A stretch of 64,000 nucleotides of DNA from Mesorhizobium terrae (GCF_008727715.1 NZ_CP044218.1:4047501-4111500); one strand, 5' to 3'. Numbered from the stretch's first letter, positions 45,987-56,398 are shown. The notes: generated by a model from the sequence alone, not told the origin. Numbers and translations: made by a program.

Positions 45987-46834
45987 GCGTTTCGGAACGG
46001 GAAGAAATCGAGAAATCCAGCGCGCCGTTGATCGAACATCTGGTCGAACTGCGCCGCCGGCTGATCTGGTCGATCGCCGGCTTCTTCGTGGCCTTCCTGG
46101 TCTGTTTCTTCTTCGCCAAGAAGCTGTTCAACCTGCTCGTCGTCCCGTTCAAATGGGCGACGCAATGGGCCGGCCTCGATCCGCACAAGGTCGAGCTGAT
46201 CTACACCGCGCCGCAGGAGTTCTTCTTCACGCAGGTGAAGCTCGCCATGTTCGGCGGCATGGTCATCGCCTTTCCGCTGATCGCCACGCAGATCTACAAA
46301 TTCATCGCGCCCGGTCTCTACAAGAACGAGCGCGCCGCTTTCCTGCCGTTCCTCATCGCCTCGCCGATCCTGTTCCTGATGGGCGCGGCGCTGGTCTATT
46401 TCTTCTTCACGCCCATGGTGATGTGGTTCTTCCTGGCCATGCAGCAGACGGGAACCGACAACCAGGTGCAGATTTCGCTGCTGCCCAAGGTTTCGGAATA
46501 TCTCAGCCTCATCATGACGCTGATCTTCTCCTTCGGCCTGGTCTTCCAGCTTCCGGTGGTGACCAGCCTGATGACCCGCGTCGGCATGTTGTCGTCGCAG
46601 GGGCTGGTCGACAAACGCCGCTGGGCGATCGTCATCGCCTTCGTCGTTGCTGCCATCCTGACGCCGCCCGACCCGATGAGCCAGATCGGCCTCGCGCTGC
46701 CCACCATCATCCTCTACGAGGTGGCGATCTGGACCTCGCGCATGATCGAGAAGAACCAGGCCCGCGAGAAGCTTGAGCGCGAGAAGGCCGAGGCGACGAC
46801 GGAAACGGAAAAGTCCGGCGAGGCGGGTTCCTAG
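45983..46834 (+). CDS. tatC: Sec-independent translocase subunit TatC
   Basis: A 283-residue six-helix membrane protein. PLIEHLVELRRRLIWSIAG is the signature N-terminus that binds the twin-arginine motif; YTAPQEFFFTQVKLAMFGG, FIAPGLYKNER and VDKRRWAIVIAFVVAAILTPPDP are also conserved. Start is a GTG overlapping tatB. The C-terminal 30 residues are a charged cytoplasmic tail. It ends the tat operon; the following 920 bases are non-coding. Confidence 0.97.
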   Translation: MSVSEREEIEKSSAPLIEHLVELRRRLIWSIAGFFVAFLVCFFFAKKLFNLLVVPFKWATQWAGLDPHKVELIYTAPQEFFFTQVKLAMFGGMVIAFPLIATQIYKFIAPGLYKNERAAFLPFLIASPILFLMGAALVYFFFTPMVMWFFLAMQQTGTDNQVQISLLPKVSEYLSLIMTLIFSFGLVFQLPVVTSLMTRVGMLSSQGLVDKRRWAIVIAFVVAAILTPPDPMSQIGLALPTIILYEVAIWTSRMIEKNQAREKLEREKAEATTETEKSGEAGS

Positions 46835-46890
46835 GAATTGTTGACCCTGCGGCTTGGGTGTGATTCCGAGCCGTAGCGTTCCGCTTCTCC

Positions 46891-46907
46891 GGCGGTTCTG
46901 AACCGCC
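46891..46907. other. hairpin after tatC
   Basis: GGCGGTT-CTG-AACCGCC, a perfect seven-pair stem, 57 bases beyond the tatC stop; no U-run. It may stabilise the tat message end. Confidence 0.45.
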
Positions 46908-46922
46908 GCTGCCGCCACGAAT

Positions 46923-47182
46923 GTTCCGGCATGGATTCCCGACACGCTCCGCTCCCTGCGGTCGCTCACGCGGCCGGGAATGACGGATGTCCGTGAGCGC
47001 TTTCGCCAATCGCAGCGGTTTCAGAAGGGCGTCGTTTCGTTGGCATGGAGCACTGGCTGCTGTCGCAGCGACACCGATGCAACGCCGGGCATGGACAATT
47101 GGCGAGACCGTCCATGCATCTCGTCATTCCCGACCGCGTGAGCGAGGAACGAGCGGGGCGTGTTGGGAATCCATGCCGGAAC
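46923..47182. repeat. inverted pair of ~63-base intergenic repeats
   Basis: 46923-46986 and the reverse complement of 47120-47182 share GTTCCGGCATGGATTCCC, ACACG, CCGCTC, CGCTCACGCGG and CGGGAATGACG, roughly 80 percent identical overall, with about 134 bases between. No coding content. The pattern GGATTCCC...CGGGAATGACG is frequent in rhizobial intergenic DNA (from memory). Confidence 0.82.
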
Positions 47183-47755
47183 GCTGACGCGTCGGCGCGG
47201 TGCAGGATGTGGATAGAAGGGGTGGTGGTAGGCGCGAACCCAAAGAAAGAACCGTTTCCCTCCAATCCCTTGCCGAAAACCACGCGAAAATCGTTCGCGG
47301 ATTTGTCCACGTCCTCGCGGCACACGCCACAATCGGCCCATCGCCCTCACGGGAACCTGGTGCGCACCGGGTATCAGGGAGGGCGCCGGTGCCGGACTGG
47401 CAGCGCTAACGGTGGCGGTGTCTGGTGACGAGCCCTAAGTCCGGGCCCTGGAAAAACCCGGCCGCCGAAAATGGCGGCTCGAGGCCCGAAGTCTGCCGTC
47501 GCGAATGACGGCGAGGTCGGTCCGGGGCAAGAACACTGGCGGGGCGCCCGGAAGGCGCCACGTACTGTTTGCTAAGAGGCACCGACCCGGCGCCCCGCTT
47601 CCCACCCCTTTGCCAATGGCCAGGGCCGAAAGGCAGCGTGGCGATGTAATCGCGTGGAAAGGACACTCCGCTGCCGTCAAGGTGACACGGTCTCGCCCTT
47701 GCATCCGGCGCCGAGGAGCGTTACCCCACGGCTCTCCCTTCAGGATGGACGGACA
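47183..47755. other. 573-base non-coding stretch upstream of serS
   Basis: Short open frames here show no family resemblance. Several small hairpins occur, for example GCCGCC-GAAAAT-GGCGGC near 47461 and GCCGTC-GCGAAT-GACGGC near 47500. The serS promoter and leader must lie here, but no clear -35/-10 pair or T-box-like structure was found. Confidence 0.6.
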
Positions 47756-49060
47756 ATGCTTGATATCAGATGGATTCGCGAAAACCCGCAGGCCCTCATC
47801 GACGCGCTGGTGAAGCGCTCGTGGTCGTCGGCCGACGCGCAGTCCACTGTCGAGGACATCGTTGCCAAGGACGAGGCGCGCCGCGCCCATCTCGGCCGCC
47901 TGCAGGAAGCGCAGGAGCGCCGCAACACCGCCTCCAAGGAGATCGGCAAGGCGCTCGGCATGAAGGACGCCGAACTGGCTGAAAAGCTGAAGGCCGAGGT
48001 CGCCGAGATCAAGAGCTTCATCCAGGGCGGCGAGGCCGAGGAACGCCGGCTGGACGAGGCGCTGGAAGGCACGCTGGCGGTGATGCCCAACATTCCGCTG
48101 CCCGACGTGCCGGTCGGCAAGGACGAGCACGACAATGTCGAGGTGCGCAAGGTCGGCACCATCGCCACGCGGCCCAACTGGGTGAAGGAGCATTTCGAGA
48201 TCGGCGAGGCGCTCGGCCTGATGGATTTCGAGCGCGCCGCCAAGCTGTCGGGTTCGCGCTTCACCATTCTGCAAGGCCAGTTGGCCAGGCTCGAGCGGGC
48301 GCTTGGCCAGTTCATGCTCGACCTGCACACGACCGAGCATGGCTACACCGAAGTGCAGCCGCCGCTTCTGGTGCGCGACGAGGTGCTGTTCGGCACCGGG
48401 CAGTTGCCGAAATTCGAGGAAGACCTGTTCTTCACGCCGCATGGCGAGAGCCGGCTCGGCCTCATCCCGACGGCGGAGGTGTCGCTGACCAATCTGGTGC
48501 GCGAGGAGATCGTCGCGCATGACAGGTTGCCGCTGCGGCTCACCGCGCTCACCCCGTGCTTCCGGTCGGAAGCGGGCTCGTCCGGCCGCGACACCCGCGG
48601 CATGCTGCGCCAGCACCAGTTCTACAAGGTCGAGCTGGTCTCCATCACCGACCAGGAAGGCTCGATCGCCGAACACGAGCGCATGACGCAATGCGCAGAG
48701 GAAGTGCTGAAGCGGCTCGGCCTGCCATACCGCACCGTGGCGTTGTGCACGGGCGACATGGGTTTTGGCGCCCGCAAGACTTACGACATCGAGGTCTGGC
48801 TGCCCGGCCAGAACGCCTATCGCGAAATCTCGTCCTGCTCGGTCTGCGGCGACTTCCAGGCGCGGCGCATGAACGCCCGCTACAAGGACCGCGAGGGCAA
48901 GGGCAATCTGTTCGTGCACACGCTGAACGGTTCGGGCGTGGCGGTCGGCCGCGCGCTGATCGGGGTCATGGAAAATTATCAGAACGAGGATGGCAGCGTA
49001 ACGATTCCTGAAGCGCTGAAGCCTTACATGGGCGGCCTGGAAAGAATCGAATCGAAATAA
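47756..49060 (+). CDS. serS: seryl-tRNA synthetase
   Basis: A 434-residue class II synthetase. The N-terminal long coiled-coil arm (about 30-105) contacts tRNA-Ser; motif 2 is [26 protein letters not shown] and motif 3 is [19 protein letters not shown]. It charges tRNA-Ser and tRNA-Sec where present. Start is the ATG before [10 protein letters not shown]. Its stop overlaps the surE start by one base (TAATG). Confidence 0.98.
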   Translation: MLDIRWIRENPQALIDALVKRSWSSADAQSTVEDIVAKDEARRAHLGRLQEAQERRNTASKEIGKALGMKDAELAEKLKAEVAEIKSFIQGGEAEERRLDEALEGTLAVMPNIPLPDVPVGKDEHDNVEVRKVGTIATRPNWVKEHFEIGEALGLMDFERAAKLSGSRFTILQGQLARLERALGQFMLDLHTTEHGYTEVQPPLLVRDEVLFGTGQLPKFEEDLFFTPHGESRLGLIPTAEVSLTNLVREEIVAHDRLPLRLTALTPCFRSEAGSSGRDTRGMLRQHQFYKVELVSITDQEGSIAEHERMTQCAEEVLKRLGLPYRTVALCTGDMGFGARKTYDIEVWLPGQNAYREISSCSVCGDFQARRMNARYKDREGKGNLFVHTLNGSGVAVGRALIGVMENYQNEDGSVTIPEALKPYMGGLERIESK

Positions 49061-49818
49061 TGCGCATTCTTCTGACCAATGACGACGGCATTCACGCCGA
49101 GGGCCTGGCCTCTCTGGAGCGCATCGCCCGCACGCTTTCCGACGATGTCTGGGTGGTGGCGCCGGAGACCGACCAGTCCGGCTACGCGCATTCGCTGTCG
49201 ATCTCCGAACCTTTGCGCCTGCGCAAGATCAGCGAGAAGCACTATGCGGTGCGCGGCACGCCGACCGACTGTGTCATCATGGGCGTACGCAAGATCCTGC
49301 CCGGCATGCCGGACCTGATCCTGTCGGGCGTCAATTCGGGCGCCAACATCGCCGACGACGTCACCTATTCGGGCACCGTTGCCGGCGCCATGGAAGGCAC
49401 GCTGCTCGGCGTGCGTTCCATTGCCGTCAGCCAGGCCTATTCTTATGTCGGCGAGGACCGCGTGGTGCCTTACGAGACCACCGAAGCGCTGGCGCCGGCG
49501 CTGCTGAAGAAGCTGGTGGCCATGCCGCTGCCGGAAGGCGTGCTGCTCAACGTCAATTTCCCGAACTGCACGCCGGACGAAGTTGCCGGCACCGTGGTGA
49601 CCTCGCAGGGCAAACTGGTGCATTCGCTGTGGGTCGACGAGCGCCGCGACGGGCGCGGCCTGCCTTATTACTGGCTGCGTTTCGGCCGCGAGCCGGCGGA
49701 AGGCAAGGCCGGAACCGACCTGCACGCCATGCGCAACCGGCTGGTTTCGGTGACGCCGCTGCACCTCGACCTGACCGCCTACGAGATCCGCGACCAATTG
49801 ACGAAGGCGCTTGCATGA
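49060..49818 (+). CDS. surE: 5'-nucleotidase SurE
   Basis: A 252-residue metal-dependent nucleoside monophosphatase. The N-terminal [16 protein letters not shown] carries the metal-binding Asp pair; [26 protein letters not shown], and [26 protein letters not shown] are the other conserved blocks. It acts in nucleotide salvage and stationary-phase survival. It is coupled to serS at the start and to pcm at the end (four-base ATGA overlap). Confidence 0.97.
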   Translation: MRILLTNDDGIHAEGLASLERIARTLSDDVWVVAPETDQSGYAHSLSISEPLRLRKISEKHYAVRGTPTDCVIMGVRKILPGMPDLILSGVNSGANIADDVTYSGTVAGAMEGTLLGVRSIAVSQAYSYVGEDRVVPYETTEALAPALLKKLVAMPLPEGVLLNVNFPNCTPDEVAGTVVTSQGKLVHSLWVDERRDGRGLPYYWLRFGREPAEGKAGTDLHAMRNRLVSVTPLHLDLTAYEIRDQLTKALA

Positions 49819-50468
49819 TTGCTGGTTTCGACGAACGCGAGGGTTTCGCCGCCTTCCTGCTTCGCCTGCGTGGCAAGGGTGCCGTGCCGAAACCGCTGAT
49901 CGCCGCCTTCGAGGCGACGCCGCGTCCCGCCTTCATCTCGGGCCAGTTCCACTCCATCGCCTGGACCGACCGTATGCTGCCGATCGAGTGCGGCGAGGCC
50001 ATGGAGGGCGCCGACCTGCAGGCGGCCGTCATCACCGCGCTCAACATCGAACCCGGTCACCGGGTGCTGGAGATCGGCACCGGTTCGGGCTTCACCGCCG
50101 CCGTCATGGCAAGGCTCGCGGCGCGCGTTGTCACCGTCGACCGCTACAAGACGCTGATCGAACTCGCCAAGCAGCGGTTCGAGGCGCTTGGCATCACCAA
50201 TGCGTTCGCCCGTCACGCCGACGGCTCCAACGGCCTCGTCAATGAGGGGCCGTTCGACCGGATCATCGTCTGGGCTGCTTTCGATGCCTTGCCGCGCTTC
50301 CTGCTCGACCAGTTGTCGAGCGGCGGTTCGGTGATCGCGCCGATCGGGCCGGAAGAGGGCGAGCAGGTGCTGGCCAAGCTGATCAAGGTCGGCAGCCGCT
50401 TCGAGCGCGAGGACATCGGCACCGTGCGTTTCCAGCCGATCCTGCCAGGCGTCGCCGCCATCATCTGA
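49815..50468 (+). CDS. pcm: protein-L-isoaspartate O-methyltransferase
   Basis: A 217-residue SAM-dependent enzyme that begins repair of isoaspartyl residues. SAM-binding motif I is [20 protein letters not shown]; motif II and III regions are [18 protein letters not shown] and [32 protein letters not shown]. The surE-pcm-nlpD order is the classic stationary-phase survival cluster; here a LysM/LytM lipoprotein follows after 139 bases. Confidence 0.94.
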   Translation: MIAGFDEREGFAAFLLRLRGKGAVPKPLIAAFEATPRPAFISGQFHSIAWTDRMLPIECGEAMEGADLQAAVITALNIEPGHRVLEIGTGSGFTAAVMARLAARVVTVDRYKTLIELAKQRFEALGITNAFARHADGSNGLVNEGPFDRIIVWAAFDALPRFLLDQLSSGGSVIAPIGPEEGEQVLAKLIKVGSRFEREDIGTVRFQPILPGVAAII

Positions 50469-50607
50469 CGGCAGGCCAACTGCGGCGCCCTTATCCGGAC
50501 AAATATTTTAAGAAAAATTTCGACGGATTCTAACGGTTTAACTGACCAGTAACATTAACGCGCTTTAATCCAGTCCAGTGAGTACCGGGTAAGTGCGGGT
50601 TATTGCG

Positions 50608-52203
50608 ATGCAGTTCAAATCCTTGAAGGCAAACAAGCGCAATTTGACGCGTGGCTGCGCCATGTTGCTGATCATCGGCGCGGTGTCAGGGTGCAGTTCC
50701 CAGGTCGCCCGCTTCGGCGGTGTCGACACGATGGCGACGGCCTCGACCGACAACCAGCGCTCCATCATCGAAAAGCAGCCGGTTTCGCAGCCCTATCCGG
50801 GCGATGTCCAGGCTCCGGCTTCCAACAACACCTATTCGCGCGCTTCGGTCTCGCGTTCGAGCCTGCAGCCGGTTTCCGCCCAGCCATTGCCGCCCGTCGC
50901 CAATTCGGTTTCGGCCGCCGCCACGACGGCTGCGGCGCCGGTGCTGGCAAAGGGTGCCGCCAAGGTGGCCAAGGTCGATCAGACCCTCACCGGCGGCATC
51001 AACCAGGTGCAGGCGCCGGTCAATTCCGCAATCGCCAGCGCCCAGACTGCAGCCGAGGACGTGAAGGGCTGGTCACGTGCCGGTGGTACGCAGATCACCG
51101 CACGTGAAGGCGAGACGGTGTACAATCTGTCGCGTCGCTATGGTGTGCCGGCCGACGTCATCTTGAAGACCAATGGTCTGGCCGACGCCAACGGGCTGCG
51201 TAGCGGCCAGAAGCTGGTCATCCCGACCTATGTCTACACCAACAAGGCGCCGGTTTCGGCGCCCGACAACGATCCCAATGTCGCCGACGCCAAGTCGTCG
51301 CGAGGCACCAAATACGACGTGCCGGCCAACAAGATCCCGCTGCCGGCCAACGCACCGGGCGACAAGGTCGCCGTTTTGCCGCAGCAGCCGAAGGTCAAGG
51401 AAGGCAAGGGCGTCGCGCAGGTCGATTCTTCCGCCGCAGCCAGCGATCCGAAGACCAAACCCGGCAAGGAAGCACAGGTTGCAGCCGTGCAGCCGAAGGC
51501 AAGTGCCGGCGGTTATGTCGTCCAGAAGGGCGATACGCTGTCGTCGGTTGCCAAGAAGATGGGCGTCACCACAACCGCGCTGAAGCAGGCCAACGGCATG
51601 CAGGACGGGTTGCTGCGCATCGGCCAGACGCTGAAGGCGCCGGCTGCCGGAGCCGCGACCGTTGCGGCCGCCAAACCAGCCGCTCCGGCTGCGGCGGCAC
51701 CGGTGGACGCGGTCAAGACGGCCTCGATCCCGCCGCAGGAAAAGCCTGCCGCGACGCTCGCCACCTATACGCCGCCGAAGAAGGACCAGAAGGTCATCCA
51801 GCAGGCCGAGAGCGATGCCGCCGAAGCGCCTGACTCAACCGGCATCGGCAAGATGCGCTGGCCGGTGCGCGGCCGCGTCATCACGGGCTTCAAGGCCGGG
51901 CAGGGCGGTATCGACATCGCCGTGCCGGAAGGCACGCCGGTCAAGGCCGCGGAGAACGGCGTCGTCATCTATGCCGGCGACGGTCTCAAGGAATTCGGCA
52001 ACACCGTGCTGGTGCGCCACGAGGATGGACTGGTCACCGTCTACGGCCATGCTTCCTCGCTGGAAGTGCAGCGCGGCCAGAAGGTCAAGCGCGGCCAGGA
52101 GATCGCGCGCTCCGGTATGAGCGGCACCACCGACGCGCCGAAGTTGCATTTCGAGGTGCGCAAGAATTCGTCGCCGGTCGATCCGCAGACGTTCCTGGAG
52201 TAA
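50608..52203 (+). CDS. LysM and LytM (M23) domain lipoprotein, NlpD-like
   Basis: A 531-residue lipoprotein. The lipobox is LLIIGAVSGC, and two LysM peptidoglycan-binding domains lie at about 165-210 (ITAREGETVYNLSRRYGVP) and 305-350 (YVVQKGDTLSSVAKKMGVT). A C-terminal LytM domain covers about 415-531. In that domain the first zinc ligand His of the HxxxD motif is replaced (QGGID, in GQGGIDIA), while YGHAS and LHFEVRK remain. Loss of that ligand is typical of NlpD/EnvC-type regulators that activate amidases instead of cutting peptidoglycan. The start is the ATG before QFKSLKANKR; a GTG five codons earlier is possible. Confidence 0.9.
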   Translation: MQFKSLKANKRNLTRGCAMLLIIGAVSGCSSQVARFGGVDTMATASTDNQRSIIEKQPVSQPYPGDVQAPASNNTYSRASVSRSSLQPVSAQPLPPVANSVSAAATTAAAPVLAKGAAKVAKVDQTLTGGINQVQAPVNSAIASAQTAAEDVKGWSRAGGTQITAREGETVYNLSRRYGVPADVILKTNGLADANGLRSGQKLVIPTYVYTNKAPVSAPDNDPNVADAKSSRGTKYDVPANKIPLPANAPGDKVAVLPQQPKVKEGKGVAQVDSSAAASDPKTKPGKEAQVAAVQPKASAGGYVVQKGDTLSSVAKKMGVTTTALKQANGMQDGLLRIGQTLKAPAAGAATVAAAKPAAPAAAAPVDAVKTASIPPQEKPAATLATYTPPKKDQKVIQQAESDAAEAPDSTGIGKMRWPVRGRVITGFKAGQGGIDIAVPEGTPVKAAENGVVIYAGDGLKEFGNTVLVRHEDGLVTVYGHASSLEVQRGQKVKRGQEIARSGMSGTTDAPKLHFEVRKNSSPVDPQTFLE

Positions 52204-52286
52204 GGCTTTCCCGAACAGGATAGGCCTCGAATAGAAGAGCAAGAACGATTTCGGGCTGTCGACCTCCAGTCCGGCCCGGCAGCTTG

Positions 52287-52313
52287 GCCCGCTTCGCAAG
52301 AAGCGGGCTTTTT
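52287..52313 (+). terminator. Rho-independent terminator of the NlpD-like gene
   Basis: GCCCGCTTC-GCAA-GAAGCGGGC followed by TTTTT; nine-pair stem with a tetraloop, 84 bases after the stop codon. Confidence 0.95.
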
Positions 52314-52346
52314 CGGTTCAATGGGAACGAAAAATGCGTTGCCCGA

Positions 52347-53222
52347 TCAGTCGGCCAGCGGCCTGCCGAGGCGGCCGGCAAGGTCCTGCGTGAATTGCCA
52401 CGCCACGCGGCCAGAGCGGCTGCCGCGCGTGGTCGCCCATTCCAGTGCCTCGGCGCGCAGCGTGTCGGTGTCGATGTCGAGGCCGAAGTGGTTGGCATAG
52501 CCGTTGACCATGTCGAGATAGTCGTCCTGCGAGCATTTGTGGAAACCGAGCCACAGGCCGAAGCGGTCCGACAATGACACTTTTTCCTCGACCGCCTCTG
52601 ACGGGTTGATCGCGGTGGAGCGTTCATTGTCGATCATGTCGCGCGGCAGCAGATGCCGCCGGTTGGACGTGGCGTAGAAGATGACGTTGCCTGGACGTCC
52701 TTCGACGCCGCCCTCCAGCGCTGCCTTCAGCGACTTGTAGGACGTGTCGTCATGATCGAAGGAGAGGTCGTCGCAGAACAGGATGAAGCGGTAGGGGGCA
52801 GCCTTGAGCATCGCCATCAGCTTCGGCAGCGTGTCGATGTCCTCGCGATGGATCTCGATCAGCTTGAGCGGACCGCCCGGCTTGCCGGCGGCATTGATCG
52901 CGGCATGCACGGCCTTGACCAGCGACGACTTGCCCATGCCGCGCGCGCCCCACAGAAGCACGTTGTTGGCCGCAAAGCCGGAGGCGAAACGTTCAGTGTT
53001 GTCGAACAGGATGTCGCGCACGCGGTCGACGCCGCGGATCAAGCCGATATCGACCCTGTTCACCCTGGCGATCGGCTCCAGATAACCGGGATCGGCCTGC
53101 CAGACAAAACAATCGACGGCGGTGAGGTCCGTTTTTGGTGCCTGCGGCGGTGCCAGCCGGCTGACGGCGTCGATCAGGCGGTCGAGTTTCTCGGACAGTG
53201 CTGCGATGGTTTCCTGGGGCAA
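52347..53222 (-). CDS. DUF815 family AAA+ ATPase
   Basis: A 291-residue P-loop ATPase. Walker A is WGARGMGKSSLVKA (about 91-104), Walker B FILFCDDLSFD, and a sensor-type ATSNRRHLLPRD and the arginine-rich DRFGLWLGFHKCSQDDYL follow. The DUF815 family is widespread but poorly understood. The gene is convergent with the NlpD-like lipoprotein and divergent from yajC, with 231 bases to yajC. Confidence 0.92.
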   Translation of the reverse strand: MPQETIAALSEKLDRLIDAVSRLAPPQAPKTDLTAVDCFVWQADPGYLEPIARVNRVDIGLIRGVDRVRDILFDNTERFASGFAANNVLLWGARGMGKSSLVKAVHAAINAAGKPGGPLKLIEIHREDIDTLPKLMAMLKAAPYRFILFCDDLSFDHDDTSYKSLKAALEGGVEGRPGNVIFYATSNRRHLLPRDMIDNERSTAINPSEAVEEKVSLSDRFGLWLGFHKCSQDDYLDMVNGYANHFGLDIDTDTLRAEALEWATTRGSRSGRVAWQFTQDLAGRLGRPLAD

Positions 53223-53453
53223 GATATGTCCTCGGCGTGATTGCGAAGCCTGCGTTTCGGTTGCGTACCGTACCGTACGGTTCTCTCACGAGCCTTCGGC
53301 TTTTGCAAGCGGATGTGCGACCAATACGACACGGCGGGGGAAGTGCGACGGGAGCAGGGCGGGGGATGGTTGCAATAGTAGCTTTACCGACTATATTCCG
53401 GCCAAATTTCATGGGCCAGATAACGGCTTTCCTTTACGTCTCAGGAGTTTTCG

Positions 53454-53792
53454 ATGTTCGTAACACCGGCATACGCCCAGGGCGTTGGCGCCACGCCCGA
53501 TGTTTTCATCAGCATTTTGCCGTTTGTCCTCATTTTCGTGATCATGTATTTTCTGATCATCCGTCCGCAGCGCACGCAGATGAAGAAGCGCGGCGAGATG
53601 CTGGCCGCGATCCGTCGCGGCGATACGGTCGTCACCGGCGGCGGCTTCGTCGGCAAGGTCACCAAGGTGGTCGACGACAATGAACTCGAGGTCGACCTCG
53701 GCAATGGCCTCAAGGTGACAGCTGTGCGCAGCACCATCGCCGACGTGCGGGTCAAGGGCGAGCCGGTCGCCAACCAGAACGCCAAGAACTGA
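53454..53792 (+). CDS. yajC: preprotein translocase subunit YajC
   Basis: A 112-residue protein with one membrane helix (ILPFVLIFVIMYFLIIRPQ) ending in the family RPQ motif, then KKRGEMLAAIRRGDTVVTGGGFVGKVTKV. YajC associates with SecDF and YidC at the Sec translocon. AGGAG precedes the ATG. secDF follows after 48 bases, so they form an operon. Confidence 0.96.
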   Translation: MFVTPAYAQGVGATPDVFISILPFVLIFVIMYFLIIRPQRTQMKKRGEMLAAIRRGDTVVTGGGFVGKVTKVVDDNELEVDLGNGLKVTAVRSTIADVRVKGEPVANQNAKN

Positions 53793-53840
53793 GTGCCTTG
53801 GCGCGCCTGGCGCGCCGATCGGCCCACTGGATCGTAGAAC

Positions 53841-56387
53841 ATGCTCTATTTTTCGCGCTGGAAGGCAATCCTGATCTGGCTGGCCGTTGCCGCTACGTTC
53901 ATCCTTGCCGCCCCTAATCTCATTCCGGCGGATACCTTGGCCAAGTTGCCGAGTTGGGTGCCGAAAAAGCAGATGACGCTCGGCCTCGACTTGCAGGGCG
54001 GTTCTCACATCCTTCTCAAAATCGACCAGAACGACCTGATCAAGGATCGTCTGGAAGCCACGCGCGATGAGATCAGAACGCTGCTGCGCGATGCCAAGGT
54101 CGGCTACACCGGCCTGTCCGGCACCGGGCGCATGGTGCAGGTGCGCGTTCGCGACACCGCCCAGGTGGATGCGGCCAAGGAAGCGCTGAAAGCCCTGATC
54201 GCGCCGGTTACCTCCGGCCTGTTCACCGGCGGTTCCATCACCGAATGGGCCATGGACGAGCCGGAGCCTGGGCTCCTGCGCTTCACCATGACGGACGCGG
54301 GCATCAAGTACCGCTCGACGACGGCGCTGGCGCAGTCGATCGAGGTGGTCGACCGCCGCGTCAACGAACTCGGCACCACCGAACCGATCGTGCAGCGTCA
54401 GGGCGATGACCGCATCCTGGTGCAGGTGCCGGGCCTGCAGGACCCGCAGCGCCTCAAGGAAATTCTCGGCCAGACCGCCAAGCTGACCTTCCAGATGGTG
54501 GATCAGTCGATGCCGGTGCAGGAAGCCCTCAACGGCCGTCCGCCGGCAGGGTCGAGCGTGCTCTATTCGAAGGACGATCCGCCGGTTCCCTATCTGATCG
54601 AGAACCGTGTCATCGTTTCGGGTGAAAATCTCGTCGATGCGCAGGCGACGTTCAATTCGCAGAACAACGAGCCAGTCGTCTCGTTCCGCTTCGATTCCAA
54701 GGGTGCCACGCGCTTCGGCCAGGCTACCCAGCAGAATGTCGGCAAGCTGTTCGCCATCATCCTCGACAACCAGGTGATCTCGGCGCCGCAGATCCGCGAG
54801 CCGATCCTCGGCGGCACCGGCCAGATTTCCGGCAACTTCACCGCCCAGAGCGCCAACGACCTCGCGGTGCTGCTGCGCGCCGGCGCGCTGCCGGCCACGC
54901 TGACGGTGATCGAAGAACGTACCGTCGGTCCGGGCCTCGGTCAGGATTCGATCCAGGCCGGCAAGATCGCCGGTATCATCGGCTCGATCCTTGTCGTTGC
55001 CTTCATGTTCGTGGCTTACGGCTTCCTCGGCTTCCTCGCCAACATCGCGCTGGCCGTGCATGTGGCGATGATCGTCGCGCTGCTGTCGCTGCTGGGTGCC
55101 ACGCTGACGCTACCCGGTATCGCCGGTATCGTTTTGACCATCGGCATGGCGGTCGATTCCAACGTGCTGATCTACGAGCGTATTCGCGAGGAGCGACGCA
55201 ACGGACGCTCGGTCATCCAGGCGATAGACACCGGCTTCTCGAAGGCGCTGGCGACGATTGTCGATTCCAATGTCACCTCCCTTATCGCCACCGTCGTGCT
55301 GTTCTATCTCGGCACCGGCCCGGTGAAGGGCTTCGCGGTGACGTTCGCCATCGGCATCCTGACCACCGTCTTCACCGCCTTCACCTTCACGCGTCTGCTG
55401 GTCTCCATGTGGCTGCGCCGCGCCAAGCCGAAGGAAATCCCGCGCGCGCCGGTGACCTTCGTGCCACCGGGCACCAAGATCCCGTTCATGGGCATCCGCC
55501 GCTGGACCTTCGCGCTGTCGTCCGCGCTGTCGATCCTGTCGGTCGTGCTGTTCATGACCGTCAACATCAACTACGGCGTCGACTTCAAGGGCGGTTCGCT
55601 GATCGAGGTCCAGTCGAAGAGCGGACCGGCCAACATCGCCGATATTCGCGGCAAGCTTTCGCAGCTCAACATCGGCGAAGTGCAGGTGCAGCAGTTCGGC
55701 AACGACAATGACGTGCTGATCCGCGTTGCGGCCCAGTCCGAAGGCGACAATGCCGAGCAGAGCGTCATCGACAAGGTGCGCGGCGAACTGCAGGACAGCT
55801 ACGACTTCCGCCGCGTCGAAGTGGTCGGCCCGACCGTGTCGAGCGAACTGGCCAAGCAAGGCACGATCGGCATGCTGGTCGCGCTGGTTGGCATCCTGAT
55901 CTATGTCTGGTTCCGGTTCGAATGGCAGTTCGCTGTCGGCGCCATCGTCGCCACCGTGCACGATATCGTCATGACGATCGGGTTCTTCTGTCTGACAGGC
56001 ATAGAATTCAACCAATCGTCCATTGCCGCCATCCTGACGATCATCGGCTACTCGCTGAACGATACGATCGTCGTCTATGACCGCGTTCGCGAAGACTTAC
56101 GAAAATACAAGAAGATGCCGATGCCGCAGCTTCTGAACAACGCCATCAACGAGACGTTGTCCAGAACGACCCTGACATCGGTGACCACCATTCTGGCCTT
56201 GCTGGCGCTGGTGTTGTTCGGCGGCGAGGTGATTCGTTCCTTCACGCTGGCGATGCTGTTCGGCGTGGTGTTCGGCACCTATTCGTCGATCTTCATCGCG
56301 GCTCCGCTGCTGATCCTGTTCAAGCTGCGTTCGTCGGACGCGGCTGAAGGGGAGAAGCCGGTGAACGGCAAGGCCGTCGCGACCTGA
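53841..56387 (+). CDS. secDF: SecD-SecF fusion, protein translocase accessory subunit
   Basis: An 848-residue fusion of SecD (about 1-520) and SecF (about 550-840), each with six membrane helices and a periplasmic P1-type domain. SecD marks: LGLDLQGGSHILL (D1) and LTLPGIAGIVLTIGMAVDSNVLIYERIREE (D4-D5). SecF marks: NYGVDFKGGSLIEV and IGYSLNDTIVVYDRVREDLR. It uses the proton gradient to pull proteins across the membrane after SecA. Fusion into one chain occurs in many alphaproteobacteria. The Mth938 gene starts 11 bases downstream. Confidence 0.97.
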   Translation: MLYFSRWKAILIWLAVAATFILAAPNLIPADTLAKLPSWVPKKQMTLGLDLQGGSHILLKIDQNDLIKDRLEATRDEIRTLLRDAKVGYTGLSGTGRMVQVRVRDTAQVDAAKEALKALIAPVTSGLFTGGSITEWAMDEPEPGLLRFTMTDAGIKYRSTTALAQSIEVVDRRVNELGTTEPIVQRQGDDRILVQVPGLQDPQRLKEILGQTAKLTFQMVDQSMPVQEALNGRPPAGSSVLYSKDDPPVPYLIENRVIVSGENLVDAQATFNSQNNEPVVSFRFDSKGATRFGQATQQNVGKLFAIILDNQVISAPQIREPILGGTGQISGNFTAQSANDLAVLLRAGALPATLTVIEERTVGPGLGQDSIQAGKIAGIIGSILVVAFMFVAYGFLGFLANIALAVHVAMIVALLSLLGATLTLPGIAGIVLTIGMAVDSNVLIYERIREERRNGRSVIQAIDTGFSKALATIVDSNVTSLIATVVLFYLGTGPVKGFAVTFAIGILTTVFTAFTFTRLLVSMWLRRAKPKEIPRAPVTFVPPGTKIPFMGIRRWTFALSSALSILSVVLFMTVNINYGVDFKGGSLIEVQSKSGPANIADIRGKLSQLNIGEVQVQQFGNDNDVLIRVAAQSEGDNAEQSVIDKVRGELQDSYDFRRVEVVGPTVSSELAKQGTIGMLVALVGILIYVWFRFEWQFAVGAIVATVHDIVMTIGFFCLTGIEFNQSSIAAILTIIGYSLNDTIVVYDRVREDLRKYKKMPMPQLLNNAINETLSRTTLTSVTTILALLALVLFGGEVIRSFTLAMLFGVVFGTYSSIFIAAPLLILFKLRSSDAAEGEKPVNGKAVAT

Positions 56388-56398
56388 CGGCCGCTGCC

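Noticed and set aside
47200..47409. Small open frames in the tatC-serS gap
   Set aside because: No ribosome sites of note, no domain, and several overlap on both strands within repeat-derived DNA.
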